From: Cellulomonas sp. Leaf334 | GTDB taxonomy: Bacteria; Actinomycetota; Actinomycetes; Actinomycetales; Cellulomonadaceae | Assembly (NCBI RefSeq): GCF_001424195.1 | Contig: NZ_LMOO01000001.1 | Coordinates: 2,181,447 to 2,245,446, forward strand | Reading direction: 5' to 3' | Length of the DNA: 64,000 bases | In this document: piece after piece, positions 7,948 to 16,450 of the stretch | How the letters are laid out: every line of letters starts with the position of its first letter | How positions within the stretch are numbered: the first letter of the stretch is position 1 | Notes under the pieces: model-generated | Told to the model about the DNA's origin: nothing | Databases searched by the model: none | What the model saw: only the letters and a program-made list of their open reading frames with translations | Translations under genes and position numbers: made by a program

Positions 7948-8562
7948 ATGCCTGCCGCACCCGGGACGATCCGCCCGTTCCACCCGTCCGACCTCCCGGC
8001 GCTCTACCGGATCTGCCTGCTGACCGGCGAGGTCGGTGGTGACGCGACGAGGCTGTACCGCGACCCCGACCTGCTGGGGCACCTGTACGCCGGTCCCTAC
8101 CCGGTGGCGGACCCGACACTGACGTTCGTGGTCGTCGACGAGCTCGGTCCCGTCGGCTACATCGTGGCGACGGCGGACTCGGCCCGGTTCGAGCAGTGGC
8201 TCGAGCGGCAGTGGTGGCCGACGCTGCGCGCCCGCTACCCCGAGCGCGTGGATCCGCACGACGGCACCGAGGACCATGTGGTGATCGGTCGGATCCACGA
8301 GTGGGCCGGCGCGGACGAGTCCCTGCTCGACCGGTTCCCCGCGCACATGCACATCGACCTGCTCCCGCGGGCCCAGGGCCTCGGCCTCGGTCGTCGGCTC
8401 GTCGAGACCCTCTCGGCGGCCCTGCGCGAGCGTGGTGTGCCGGGCCTGCACCTCGGCGTCGACAGCCGCAACGAGGGCGCCATCGCGTTCTACACGCGCA
8501 CCGGTTTCGTCGAGGCCGCCCGCCACGACTGGGGCAGGACGCTGACGCTCGACCTCACGTGA
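7948..8562 (+). CDS. GNAT family N-acetyltransferase (OGA C-terminal-like)
   Basis: A 204-residue acetyltransferase from ATG 7948. It has an N-terminal IRPFHPSDLPALYRICLLTG segment, LYRDPDLLGHLYAGPY, the acetyl-CoA-binding RAQGLGLGRRLVETL and the late NEGAIAFYTRTGFVE motif. The first two segments resemble the bacterial relatives of the acetyltransferase-like domain of human O-GlcNAcase, as I recall that family. The substrate is unknown. Its stop overlaps the stop of the convergent ion channel gene by 8 bp. Confidence 0.85.
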   Translation: MPAAPGTIRPFHPSDLPALYRICLLTGEVGGDATRLYRDPDLLGHLYAGPYPVADPTLTFVVVDELGPVGYIVATADSARFEQWLERQWWPTLRARYPERVDPHDGTEDHVVIGRIHEWAGADESLLDRFPAHMHIDLLPRAQGLGLGRRLVETLSAALRERGVPGLHLGVDSRNEGAIAFYTRTGFVEAARHDWGRTLTLDLT

Positions 8563-9325
8563 CGGGGCCGTCCCGGTGCAGGGCGAGCACGCGGTCGACG
8601 TCCTCGACGGTGACACCGGGCAGGGCGAGGACGTCCCGCAGCTGGGTCAGGGCGTCGACCGGTTCCGGCGCCTTCTTGTGCGGTGACAGGAACAGGTTGG
8701 CCAGGTAGCCGGTGAACGTCCCGAAGATGCCGACGCCGACGACGATGATCATCGCGCCGACCACGCGCCCCGCGTTGGTGACCGGGTACTGGTCGCCGTA
8801 GCCGACGGTCGAGATGGTGACGATCGTGTACCAGAGGGCGTCCGACGCGGTCGTGATGTTGGCGCCCGGGGCGTCGTCCTCGATGCGCAGGATCGTGAGG
8901 CTGCCGAACTGCAGGACGAGGATGCCCGTGAGCAGCAGGGTGTACAGCGCGCTGCCGGCGCGGTCGCGGATCAGCGTCCGCACGACCTTGCGACCACCGA
9001 CCTCGCGCATGAGCCGTGCGACGCGGACGAGCCGGAAGATGCGCAGGAACTTGAGCTCGGCGATCGGCAGGCTGGCGAGCAGGTCCGCCCAGCCGAAGTG
9101 CCGGAAGAAGTAGTCCGAGCGCGACGGCGCCGTCGCCAGCCGGTAGCTGAAGTCGAGCAGGAAGATGACGCTGAAGATCGCGTTCATGATCAGCAGGACG
9201 TTCTGCAGGTCTTCGTCCTGCCGGGTGAGGACGACGAAGAACAGGTTGACGATCGACAGCAGCGACAGCGCGCCGATGAAGAGCTCGTACCCGATGCCCT
9301 TGAGCTCCCTGCGCGGCGCGGCCAC
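8555..9325 (-). CDS. Voltage-gated-type potassium channel
   Basis: A 256-residue membrane protein with the six-helix voltage-gated layout. Hydrophobic segments lie at about 11-33, 43-60 and 81-90, an arginine-rich S4-like segment (LKFLRIFRLVRVARLMREV) at 91-109, and the pore region at about 125-205 with the selectivity filter TVGYGD at residues 173-178. A short cytoplasmic tail follows, containing LRDVLALPGVTVEDVDRVLAL. The filter is intact, so K+ selectivity is expected. The protein is shorter than eukaryotic Kv channels but typical for bacterial members. It is transcribed away from the gene at 9550. Confidence 0.92.
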   Translation of the reverse strand: MAAPRRELKGIGYELFIGALSLLSIVNLFFVVLTRQDEDLQNVLLIMNAIFSVIFLLDFSYRLATAPSRSDYFFRHFGWADLLASLPIAELKFLRIFRLVRVARLMREVGGRKVVRTLIRDRAGSALYTLLLTGILVLQFGSLTILRIEDDAPGANITTASDALWYTIVTISTVGYGDQYPVTNAGRVVGAMIIVVGVGIFGTFTGYLANLFLSPHKKAPEPVDALTQLRDVLALPGVTVEDVDRVLALHRDGPVT

Positions 9326-9460
9326 GGCAGGAGTCTGGCACGCGGTCGTGGGCCCGTCGGGCTGTTCGCCGAGTGTGTCGTCAGCGGGTGGGTCACGGCA
9401 TTCGTGTGACGATGGTCAATGACTACTTGACTCTGCCGGGTGAACGCGTCACCCTGTGTA

Positions 9461-9512
9461 CGACGTCGCAGGGTCGGGACTCCCAGGAGGGTGGGGGATC
9501 CCGGCCCTGCGC
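9461..9512. repeat. Intergenic hairpin repeat, copy 1
   Basis: GCAGGGTCGGGA (9468-9479) pairs with TCCCGGCCCTGC (9499-9510), with G-T wobble, and the stem continues inward through a C-rich/G-rich pair. The left flank ACGTCGCAGGGTCGG is shared with the hairpin at 11534-11582. It lies in the divergent region between the K+ channel and the gene at 9550, so it is not a simple terminator. Confidence 0.6.
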
Positions 9513-9549
9513 GCATCGACCAGGGGCCGGCGCAGTAGTGTCGCGAGTC

Positions 9550-9870
9550 GTGAGCGACCGTCCAGACCCGTCCACCGCAGACCTCGTCGCCGTGGTCGTC
9601 GCACGCCTGATCGGTCCCGACTCGTTGCCCCTGCAGATCCGGGGCGGGCAGTTCGTCGACGAGCGCGAGGTGGCCGAGCTCCTCGACGCGATGCGCGCTC
9701 TCGTCGGCCGGTTCACGGACGAGTCGGCGGTGCCGAAGGAGCTCGCGCTGGCGACGGTCGGGACAGCGACGCGGTTCGAGAACGCCCAGTACCCGCAGGA
9801 GCAGCAGGACCGGCTCGAGGACCTCGGCGCGGAGGTCGAGCGGCTCGCGGAGGAGATGTTCGGCACCTGA
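9550..9870 (+). CDS. Conserved-looking hypothetical protein
   Basis: A 106-residue protein if GTG 9550 is the start. It is acidic and probably all-helical: LVAVVVARLIG, then VDEREVAELLDAMRALVGRFTDE, and a final QQDRLEDLGAEVERLAEEMFG that could form a coiled coil. The frame stays open upstream to 9373 but crosses the hairpin repeat, so the short start is preferred. I do not recognise a family and no membrane segment is visible. Confidence 0.55.
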   Translation: MSDRPDPSTADLVAVVVARLIGPDSLPLQIRGGQFVDEREVAELLDAMRALVGRFTDESAVPKELALATVGTATRFENAQYPQEQQDRLEDLGAEVERLAEEMFGT

Positions 9871-9886
9871 CGCGGTTGTTGCCCCG

Positions 9887-9928
9887 GACACGTGTCAACG
9901 ACAGACGCACGGGGAATGGACACGTGTC
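9887..9928. promoter_or_regulatory. Two GACACGTGTC palindromes in tandem
   Basis: Two identical 10-bp perfect palindromes GACACGTGTC lie at 9887-9896 and 9919-9928, 32 bp apart centre to centre (about three helical turns). They precede the Tat-exported protein gene at 10056. The spacing fits two dimers on the same face of the DNA. The regulator is unknown. Confidence 0.55.
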
Positions 9929-9958
9929 ACTCTTCCGGGTGGAGCCGAACGATTGTCG

Positions 9959-10001
9959 GATCTGTCCAGATCTTCCGTTGAGCCCGATGTGTCCCTACCG
10001 T
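9959..10001 (+). promoter_or_regulatory. Palindrome and candidate promoter of the Tat-exported gene
   Basis: GATCTG-TC-CAGATC (9959-9972) is a perfect palindrome that abuts a weak promoter candidate, TTCCGT (9973-9978), 17 bp, TACCGT (9996-10001). Transcription would start about 50 bp before the ATG at 10056. The -35 match is poor. Confidence 0.4.
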
Positions 10002-10055
10002 GGTCCCGGGCCGCACCGCCGCGACCCGCTCGCCCGCCCTGGAGGGTCCCCTGCG

Positions 10056-11507
10056 ATGCCCGACGCCACGATCGACCCCGTCTCCTCCCACCCCGCTCAG
10101 GCCGCGCTCAGCCGCCGGTCGTTCCTCGTCCTGACCGGAGCGGCCGCCGCCGTCGCCGCGAGCGCGACGAGCGCCACCGCGGGTGGGCTGCCCGCCGCCG
10201 GCCCGGTCGCCGCGCACGGAAGCCCGCACGGTCACCCCCACGGCAGCCCCGCCGCCGCGCGCCGGGCAGCCGTCGCGTTCCTGCAGAGCGCCACCGACGC
10301 GTACCCGACGCTCAACACCGGCGCCCGCCTGCCCCAGAGCTACGCCGACGAGCTCGGTCTGTTCAGCACCGCGTTCGTGTACGACAGCGCCCTCGCCGTC
10401 ATCGCGCTGCTCGCCGACGGACGCCGCAGCGCGGAGCAGACGGCACGCACCATCGGCGACGGCCTGATCTACGCCATGGAGCACGACCCCGGCTACTCCG
10501 ACGGCCGCCTGCGGCAGGGCTACAACGTCGGCCCGTACACGTTCTACGACGGCAACCCGCAGCCGTACGGGTTCGTCCTGCCGGACGGCTCGGCGAACAT
10601 CGGCTGGCAGTTCGGGTTCCTCGGCACCGCCGTCGGCGACATGGCGTGGCCCGGGATGGCGCTCGCCCAGCTCTTCGCCCGCACCCGCGACCGCCGGTAC
10701 CTCGACGCCGCCGTCCGCATCGGCACCTGGATCACCACCACCACGTGGTCCACGCAGCCGCTCGGCGGCTTCTCGTTCGGCGTCAACGGCGCGAACGAGC
10801 CGGTGCCCAACGGCTCGACAGAGCACAACATCGACTGCGTCGCCTTCTTCACCATGCTCCGCGAGCTCACCCGCAGCAAGGCGTGGTCGAAGGCCGCCGA
10901 CCACGCGCGCGCGTTCGTGGACCGCATGTGGGACCCGGCCCAGGGCACCTTCTGGACGGGGACCAACGACGGCATCGAGATCAACAGGTTCCCGGTGCCG
11001 CTCGACCCGGCGACGTGGAGCTGGCTCGCGCTGCGCGAGAAGCGCTACGCGGGTGCGCTCGACTGGGCGGGGTCCGCGCTCGCCGTCACGGACGACGCGA
11101 GCTCTCCGACGTCCCAGCTGCCCGACGGCGAACGGCTCTCCGGCGTCACGTTCAGCACGGCGAGCCTCGTCTCGACCGCGCAGTACAACGGGATCACCGT
11201 CCACCCGCAGGGTGTCTGGCTGGAGGGCACCGCCCAGCTCGCGACGTCGCTGGCCGACCGCGGCCGCCGCGGCGACAAGCGCGCGGCGGACGGCCTGCTC
11301 GACCAGGCCCGGCACGCGCAGGACGTGCTCGGCGTCGGTCAGCACCTGGGGGGCGTAGAGGTCGACGGCGGGATCGTCGCGGCGTCCAGCCTCCTCGACT
11401 CCGGGTTCGGGTTCGGCTACTTCCAGGTCCAGCACGTCGGCGCGACGTCCTGGTTCGTCTTCGGGGACCTCGGCGCGAACCCGATGCGCCTCGACCGCCG
11501 GAGCTGA
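10056..11507 (+). CDS. Tat-exported protein, probable (alpha/alpha)6-barrel carbohydrate-active enzyme
   Basis: A 483-residue protein with a twin-arginine signal (LSRRSFLVLTGAAAAVAASA) near residues 18-40 and a His/Gly/Pro linker (HGSPHGHPHGSP). The mature part is rich in paired helices and aromatic/glycine loops (TAFVYDSALAVIALLADG, NIGWQFGFLGTAVGDMAWPGMALAQLF, NGSTEHNIDCVAFFTML). This pattern is typical of (alpha/alpha)6 toroid hydrolases, lyases and epimerases acting on polysaccharides. I cannot assign a glycoside hydrolase or lyase family. ATG 10056 follows GGAGGGTCCCC. The gene stands alone between two related hairpin repeats. Confidence 0.7.
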   Translation: MPDATIDPVSSHPAQAALSRRSFLVLTGAAAAVAASATSATAGGLPAAGPVAAHGSPHGHPHGSPAAARRAAVAFLQSATDAYPTLNTGARLPQSYADELGLFSTAFVYDSALAVIALLADGRRSAEQTARTIGDGLIYAMEHDPGYSDGRLRQGYNVGPYTFYDGNPQPYGFVLPDGSANIGWQFGFLGTAVGDMAWPGMALAQLFARTRDRRYLDAAVRIGTWITTTTWSTQPLGGFSFGVNGANEPVPNGSTEHNIDCVAFFTMLRELTRSKAWSKAADHARAFVDRMWDPAQGTFWTGTNDGIEINRFPVPLDPATWSWLALREKRYAGALDWAGSALAVTDDASSPTSQLPDGERLSGVTFSTASLVSTAQYNGITVHPQGVWLEGTAQLATSLADRGRRGDKRAADGLLDQARHAQDVLGVGQHLGGVEVDGGIVAASSLLDSGFGFGYFQVQHVGATSWFVFGDLGANPMRLDRRS

Positions 11508-11533
11508 CCGAGCGCCGGTAGCGCTCAGCACCT

Positions 11534-11582
11534 GACGTCGCAGGGTCGGCATCTCCAGGACTGTGGAGATGCCGACCCTGTG
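11534..11582. repeat. Intergenic hairpin repeat, copy 2 (also likely bidirectional terminator)
   Basis: CAGGGTCGGCATCTCC (11541-11556) and GGAGATGCCGACCCTG (11565-11580) form a perfect 16-bp stem with an 8-nt loop. It lies between two convergent genes and could end both transcripts, although there is no T-run. The left arm with its flank GACGTCGCAGGGTCGG matches copy 1 at 9461-9512. Confidence 0.7.
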
Positions 11583-11601
11583 CGAGCGTCGGAGGTCGGG
11601 C

Positions 11602-14600
11602 TCAGTCGTAGGTGCGGAAGTACCCGAAGGCGTCGACCACCAGGTCGGTGTCCGACGAGGCGGCGTAGAACGTGTCCTTGCCCCCGGCACCCAGCCGCAG
11701 GACGGCGAGGTTGGCCTCGTCGCGGCCGGGCACCAAGTTGATGCTCGACACCTCCGGCAGCGTCGCCGGGACGGTGGTCGGGAACGCCCGCACGTGGGTG
11801 AGCCGCCTCGGGCCGACGCCGGCGATGTTCAGGACCGCAGCGGTCGCGTCGGCCGGCACCACGGCCCCGGTGACCTTCAGGTCCGCCGGCACGCCCGAGC
11901 GCAACGGGCCGGTGAACCCGAGCTCGGCACGCGTGTCCGCCAGCCGGGTCGGGGTGACCGGGACGAACCCGTTGTCGCCGGTCGCGGTGTAGTAGCCGGC
12001 GACGTCCGCGACCAGGTGGGTCGCCGCGGCGCTGACGTAGAACCGGACGCGGCCGCCGTCGCCGACCTTGACGGTCACCAGGTTGGCCTGGTCCCGGCCG
12101 GCGTACAGGTTGAGGTTGGAGACCGTCGGCGGGGTCGGGTCGGCACCGGGATCGGGCGTCGGGTAGGCGCTGACGTAGCAGCGGCCGGCCACGGACGTGC
12201 CCGTGACGTTGAGGACCACCGACGACGCGTCGACGGGGACGTCACCGACGCCCGCCACGCGCAGGTCGACCCAGTGACCGCCGGTCACCTGCCCCTTCGC
12301 CACGCCCGTTCCGTCGCGGGTGTCCATCACCCGGGTCGGAGCCAGCGGCTCGAACGCGGTCGCGCCGCCGGGGGAGTAGTAGCCGGCGACGTCGACGATC
12401 AGGTGGACGGTGGGGCCGTCGGGCATGAGGGTGACCGACCGGTCGGCGCCGACCTTGACGGTGACCAGGTTCGGCTGGTCGACACCGGGTACGACGTTGA
12501 GGTTCGACACCACGGGCGCCGCGCCCGAGCCGGTGGGGAAGACACGGATGTTCCCCATCGAGGCCTGACCGACCGACGTCACGGTCATCACCACGGACGT
12601 CGCGTCGGCGGGGAGCCAACCGAGATCCAGGCGCCGCTTCTCGCCGGAGCGCACGATGCCGTACGCGGCGGTCATCGGATCCCGGGTGTCCAGCACGCGC
12701 CACGGATCGATGGGCGTGAACCGCGACCCGCTCGCGGCCACCGTGAACCACGTCCGCGCCGGCGCAGGCTGGACCGTCCCGGAGGTGTCCACGAGACCGG
12801 AGACGACCACCTCGTAGTGCCCGCCGGGCACGAGGTCGGCCGACGGTGTCAGCCGGATCGTGCGTGTCCCGACGTCGTACGTGCGGCTGGACTGCACCGC
12901 TGCGCCGACGGCGTCGACGAGCCGGACGGAGGTCGGTGTCACGGACGACGCCTCGATCGGTGCCTCCAGCCTGACCGTCACCGTCGGACGGACCGCGACG
13001 CCCGACGCGTGCGGGGCGGGCGTCAGGCCTCGGACCCAGCCGTGGCCCGCGGTGTGGTCGGGATCGAGCTGATGCATGACGGACACCCCGGCGGCCACCG
13101 AGACGATCTCGGCCGTGCCGTCGTCGTCCAGGTCCACGACGGTGATCTGCTCGCGGTACGGGACGGATCCGCCGCTCCAGTGCGCAGGAAGCCCGAACCG
13201 GTCGGGTGAGGTCAGCGTGCCGTCGGGCTTCTGGTACCAGATGTGGACGATGTCCTCGTCGACGTTGTCGACGACCACGTCGGCGAGGCCGTCGCCGTCC
13301 ACGTCGGCCACGGTGAGGGGCAGGGCGTCGACGCTCGAGCTGCCGACGCCGTAGGACGCGGGCGGACCGAATCCCCCGCCGGGGACACCGGGGTGGACCC
13401 ACAGCAGCGCACGTCTCCGGTCCGTCCGCACGACGTCGGGGTGCCCGTCCCCGGTGAGGTCGGCGACCGCGACGTCACCGTCCTCGACGCTCACCGCCGG
13501 CAGGTCCTGCGACTGGTAGGTCCCGTCCGCGAGCTGGCGGTGCCAGGTGCTCGACCCGATGACGTCGACGCGGCCGTCGGCGTCGACGTCCCCGGCCCTC
13601 GCCCACCGCCAGGTGTGCTGGAAGGCCGGGCCGGACGTGAAGTGGCCCGCCCCGTCGTTGAGCGCGACGGTCGTGCTGTAGGTCGGGTAGGGGAACGGGG
13701 CGGTCGACGGGAGGAGGCTGGTGAGCACGAGGTCGACGTGCCCGTCGTCGTTCATGTCCGCCGCGACGACGTCCTCGCCCTTCCCGCCTCCACCGACGAC
13801 GTCACCCGGTGACAGGTGGCCGTCCGACTGCAGGAACGTCCGGAATCCCTCGTCCCACGACGTGAAGCCGCGACTCCGGGCGTAGACGAGGTCGTCGTCC
13901 CCGTCGCTGTCGAGGTCCGCGACCGCGACGGCCCACAGTGCGCCCTCGCCGGTGGGCAGGGGGTCCGCTGCCGTGGTGCTCTCGGGCCCGAGGCGTCCGT
14001 CGCCGAGCCCCGGGAGCACCACGATCCGGGCGGGGGTGCCGGCGGTCGAGGCCACGTCGAGGATGCCGTCGCCCGTCAGGTCCCCGACGCCGAACTTGCC
14101 CGTCATCCGCTCCACCTGCACGGACGACGAGACGAACGCCGTGCGCGCAGGGGTGTCGCTGACGGCGATGCGATAGCTCAAGGGAACGGCTGCTCCGCCC
14201 GCTGTGGACACGCCGATGTAGAGGGGCCCGGCCGCCGCCGCGGCCATCGTGATCGGTGTGCCCGGCACCCGACGGTCGATCGAGCCGACGATGCTGCCGG
14301 ACGCGTCGCGGACCTCGACGGTCGGCTCGAACGCCGCCCCGGCCACGGTGAGCGAGTACAGGCCGCGGGCGGGTGCGTCGAACCGGTACCAGTCCACGTC
14401 GCCCTCGGGGGCGAGGGTGGCGTCCGCTCCGGATGCAGGCAGCGCCCGCGCTGTGTCTCGCGTGTCGTCGCTCGCGCCGGGGTCGCCCGCGACGCGGACC
14501 AGCGGGACGCGGGGTGCGGCCGGGGCGGCGTCGCCGAGCGTGATCGCCGCCGCAGCGTCCACGATGCCCGACCCGAACCACGGGTCCTGCCCGCGGGGGC

Positions 14601-15750
14601 CGGCGTCCTGAGCGGTCTGCACCAGCCGTTGCTCGACCTCCGCCGGGGTCAGTGCCGGGAACCGGCCACGGACCAGGGCGGCGACGCCGCTGACGACCGC
14701 CGCCGCCGACGACGTGCCCTCGAGCCCCAGGTGCTGGCCCGGTGCGGCGAGCGTGACCGAGTCGCCCCAGCTGGTCGACGGGAGGGACATCGCGTGGTTG
14801 CTGGCGGAGACCGACAGCAGGCCGGCGATCTCGGGGGCGTAGGCCGCGGGGTACTGCGGTGCCTCGGTGCCCTCGTTGCCCGCCGCGGCGACCACCACGA
14901 CACCTGCCGCCGTCGCGGCCGTGATCGCGTCCCGGAGCACCGGCGACGTGGCCGGGCCGGCGATCGACACGTTCACGACGTCGGCCCCCTCCGTGACCGC
15001 GCGGGCGATGCCCTGGGCGAGCCGGGAGTCCGGCGTGCGCCGCTGCTGGTCCAGGACGCGAACCGGGAGGACCCGCGACCCGTGGGCGACACCCGCCGAG
15101 CCGATCCCGTTGTCGGCGCGGGCGGCGACGATCCTCGAGACGGCCGTGCCGTGATGGGACTGGGTGAGCTGGGGATCCGGCTCGGCGGGCACGAGGTCGA
15201 TGCCCGGCAGCACCGCCTCGGCGAGGTCCGCGTCCGTGGCGTCGGTGCCCTCGTCGACCACCGCGACCACCGTGCCCACTCCGCTGCCCGCGTCCCACGC
15301 CCGCGGGAGGCGGACGGACTCGACCTGGGCACGCGTGTACGTGAACGAGCTGAAGGCCAGCTCGGGGTCGGACGGCCAGCCGGCTGCCTCCCGCACGTGG
15401 TCCAGCTGCACGGCCGACACGCCTGCCGCCCCCCGCAGCTCCGCGGCGACCGCGGACAGGTCGGTGCGGGTGACGGTGAGCAGGCGCCAGGTGGTCGCCC
15501 CGACGGCCCCCGCGTCCGTCGCGCCGACGGCCGCGCGGGCGGCTGACGTCTGGTTCGCGGTCGCGCCGTCGGCGAAACGGACGAGCACCCGACCGGCCGC
15601 CTGCTCGCCGACGGCGTCGTCGGAGGCCTCCGCCGCGGCAGGCACGACAGCCGCCGGCAGCCCGGCGACGTGCGCAGACGCGGGTGCCGGCACGAGCGCC
15701 CCGACGAGCACGAGGGAGCCGACGAGCGGACGAGCGACGCGTGCGTGCAT
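11602..15750 (-). CDS. Secreted subtilisin-like serine protease with FG-GAP repeats
   Basis: A 1382-residue exported S8 protease. A signal peptide (LVGSLVLVGALVPAPASA) and propeptide-like region precede the catalytic domain. The triad is Asp166 (VVAVVDEGTD), His200 (SHHGTAVSRI) and Ser347 (EGTSSAAAVVSG), with oxyanion Asn292 (AAAGNEG), so it looks active. A pre-peptidase-type beta domain follows. Next come seven D-x-[DN]-x-D-G-type FG-GAP/VCBS repeats (for example GDLTGDGILDV, ADVDGDGLADVV), enough for one beta-propeller. An Ig-like domain and three repeats of about 115 residues (RVLDTR ... NLVTVKVG ... DVAGYY) finish the protein. ATG 15750 follows GGAGACCACCT. Confidence 0.9.
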   Translation of the reverse strand: MHARVARPLVGSLVLVGALVPAPASAHVAGLPAAVVPAAAEASDDAVGEQAAGRVLVRFADGATANQTSAARAAVGATDAGAVGATTWRLLTVTRTDLSAVAAELRGAAGVSAVQLDHVREAAGWPSDPELAFSSFTYTRAQVESVRLPRAWDAGSGVGTVVAVVDEGTDATDADLAEAVLPGIDLVPAEPDPQLTQSHHGTAVSRIVAARADNGIGSAGVAHGSRVLPVRVLDQQRRTPDSRLAQGIARAVTEGADVVNVSIAGPATSPVLRDAITAATAAGVVVVAAAGNEGTEAPQYPAAYAPEIAGLLSVSASNHAMSLPSTSWGDSVTLAAPGQHLGLEGTSSAAAVVSGVAALVRGRFPALTPAEVEQRLVQTAQDAGPRGQDPWFGSGIVDAAAAITLGDAAPAAPRVPLVRVAGDPGASDDTRDTARALPASGADATLAPEGDVDWYRFDAPARGLYSLTVAGAAFEPTVEVRDASGSIVGSIDRRVPGTPITMAAAAAGPLYIGVSTAGGAAVPLSYRIAVSDTPARTAFVSSSVQVERMTGKFGVGDLTGDGILDVASTAGTPARIVVLPGLGDGRLGPESTTAADPLPTGEGALWAVAVADLDSDGDDDLVYARSRGFTSWDEGFRTFLQSDGHLSPGDVVGGGGKGEDVVAADMNDDGHVDLVLTSLLPSTAPFPYPTYSTTVALNDGAGHFTSGPAFQHTWRWARAGDVDADGRVDVIGSSTWHRQLADGTYQSQDLPAVSVEDGDVAVADLTGDGHPDVVRTDRRRALLWVHPGVPGGGFGPPASYGVGSSSVDALPLTVADVDGDGLADVVVDNVDEDIVHIWYQKPDGTLTSPDRFGLPAHWSGGSVPYREQITVVDLDDDGTAEIVSVAAGVSVMHQLDPDHTAGHGWVRGLTPAPHASGVAVRPTVTVRLEAPIEASSVTPTSVRLVDAVGAAVQSSRTYDVGTRTIRLTPSADLVPGGHYEVVVSGLVDTSGTVQPAPARTWFTVAASGSRFTPIDPWRVLDTRDPMTAAYGIVRSGEKRRLDLGWLPADATSVVMTVTSVGQASMGNIRVFPTGSGAAPVVSNLNVVPGVDQPNLVTVKVGADRSVTLMPDGPTVHLIVDVAGYYSPGGATAFEPLAPTRVMDTRDGTGVAKGQVTGGHWVDLRVAGVGDVPVDASSVVLNVTGTSVAGRCYVSAYPTPDPGADPTPPTVSNLNLYAGRDQANLVTVKVGDGGRVRFYVSAAATHLVADVAGYYTATGDNGFVPVTPTRLADTRAELGFTGPLRSGVPADLKVTGAVVPADATAAVLNIAGVGPRRLTHVRAFPTTVPATLPEVSSINLVPGRDEANLAVLRLGAGGKDTFYAASSDTDLVVDAFGYFRTYD

Positions 15751-15942
15751 AGGTGGTCTCCGTGCTCCGTGCTGCGCGGTGACCACGACACGGTCCGCGA
15801 GGGTGGCGCCAACCTAGCGCCGGACACGAGCCGTCCGTGGGCGCTTCACCCGATGGGATGAGCGCGCGGTCGGCGTCGGTGCCGATCGTGTTCCGCCGAC
15901 AACCACGCTGGTGCCGATGGCGAGCCCACTAGCCTCGCGTCC

Positions 15943-16291
15943 ATGAGGGCTGCGGTGCACACCAGGTACGGACCCGTGCGCGACGTCGACGCACCGGTCC
16001 CACGCGAGGACGAGGTGCTCGTCCGGGTCCACGCCACCACGGTGAACCGGCCAGAACCCGCTCCTCGCGCTCGTCACCAGGCTGCTCCCCGGCAGGACCG
16101 TGGTCTGCCCCCTGCCGCTGGACAGCCAGGCGGTCGTGAACCACCTGAGGCACCTGATCGAGTCGGGGACGTTCCGGCCCGTCGTCGACCGGTACTACCC
16201 GTTGGACCGGATCGTCGAGGCCTACCGGTACGTCGAGACCGGGCAGAAGATCGGCAACGTGGTGATCGAGGTCGCGCCGGTCCACGGATGA
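15943..16291 (+). pseudogene. Zinc-type alcohol dehydrogenase/quinone reductase remnant
   Basis: The first 36 codons from ATG 15943 (MRAAVHTRYGPVRDVDAPVP ... VRVHATTVNR) match the N-terminus of the medium-chain dehydrogenase/reductase family. After about 16050 the reading shifts frame and resumes as a C-terminal tail (NPLLALVTRLLPGRTVV, then FRPVVDRYYPLDRIVEAYRYVETGQK) ending at 16291. Roughly 200 internal residues, including the NAD(P)-binding Rossmann fold, are missing. This is a single internal deletion plus frame change, so no functional enzyme is expected. It lies 30 bp from tRNA-Gly. Confidence 0.85.
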
Positions 16292-16321
16292 CCGTCCGCG
16301 CGACGTCGGTGGGGCGATGGG

Positions 16322-16392
16322 AGCGGGTGACGAGAATCGAACTCGCGCTATCAGCTTGGGAAGCTGAAGTTCTGCCACTGAACTACACCCGC
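16322..16392 (-). tRNA. tRNA-Gly (anticodon CCC)
   Basis: The minus strand folds into a complete cloverleaf: acceptor GCGGGTG/CACCCGC, D stem GTTC/GAAC, anticodon stem TCAGC/GCTGA around loop TTCCCAA, and T stem GCGAG/CTCGT around loop TTCGATT. The anticodon is CCC, which reads GGG glycine codons. The 3' CCA is not encoded. Length is 71 nt. Confidence 0.95.
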
Positions 16393-16450
16393 GTGGACCG
16401 ACGGATCGGTCCGGAGAGAGAGCATACCCGGATGGCTGGGACGAGCGAAC

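Noticed and set aside
16292..16450. An integration (att) site at tRNA-Gly
   Set aside because: No second copy of the tRNA 3' end and no integrase gene were seen in the window.
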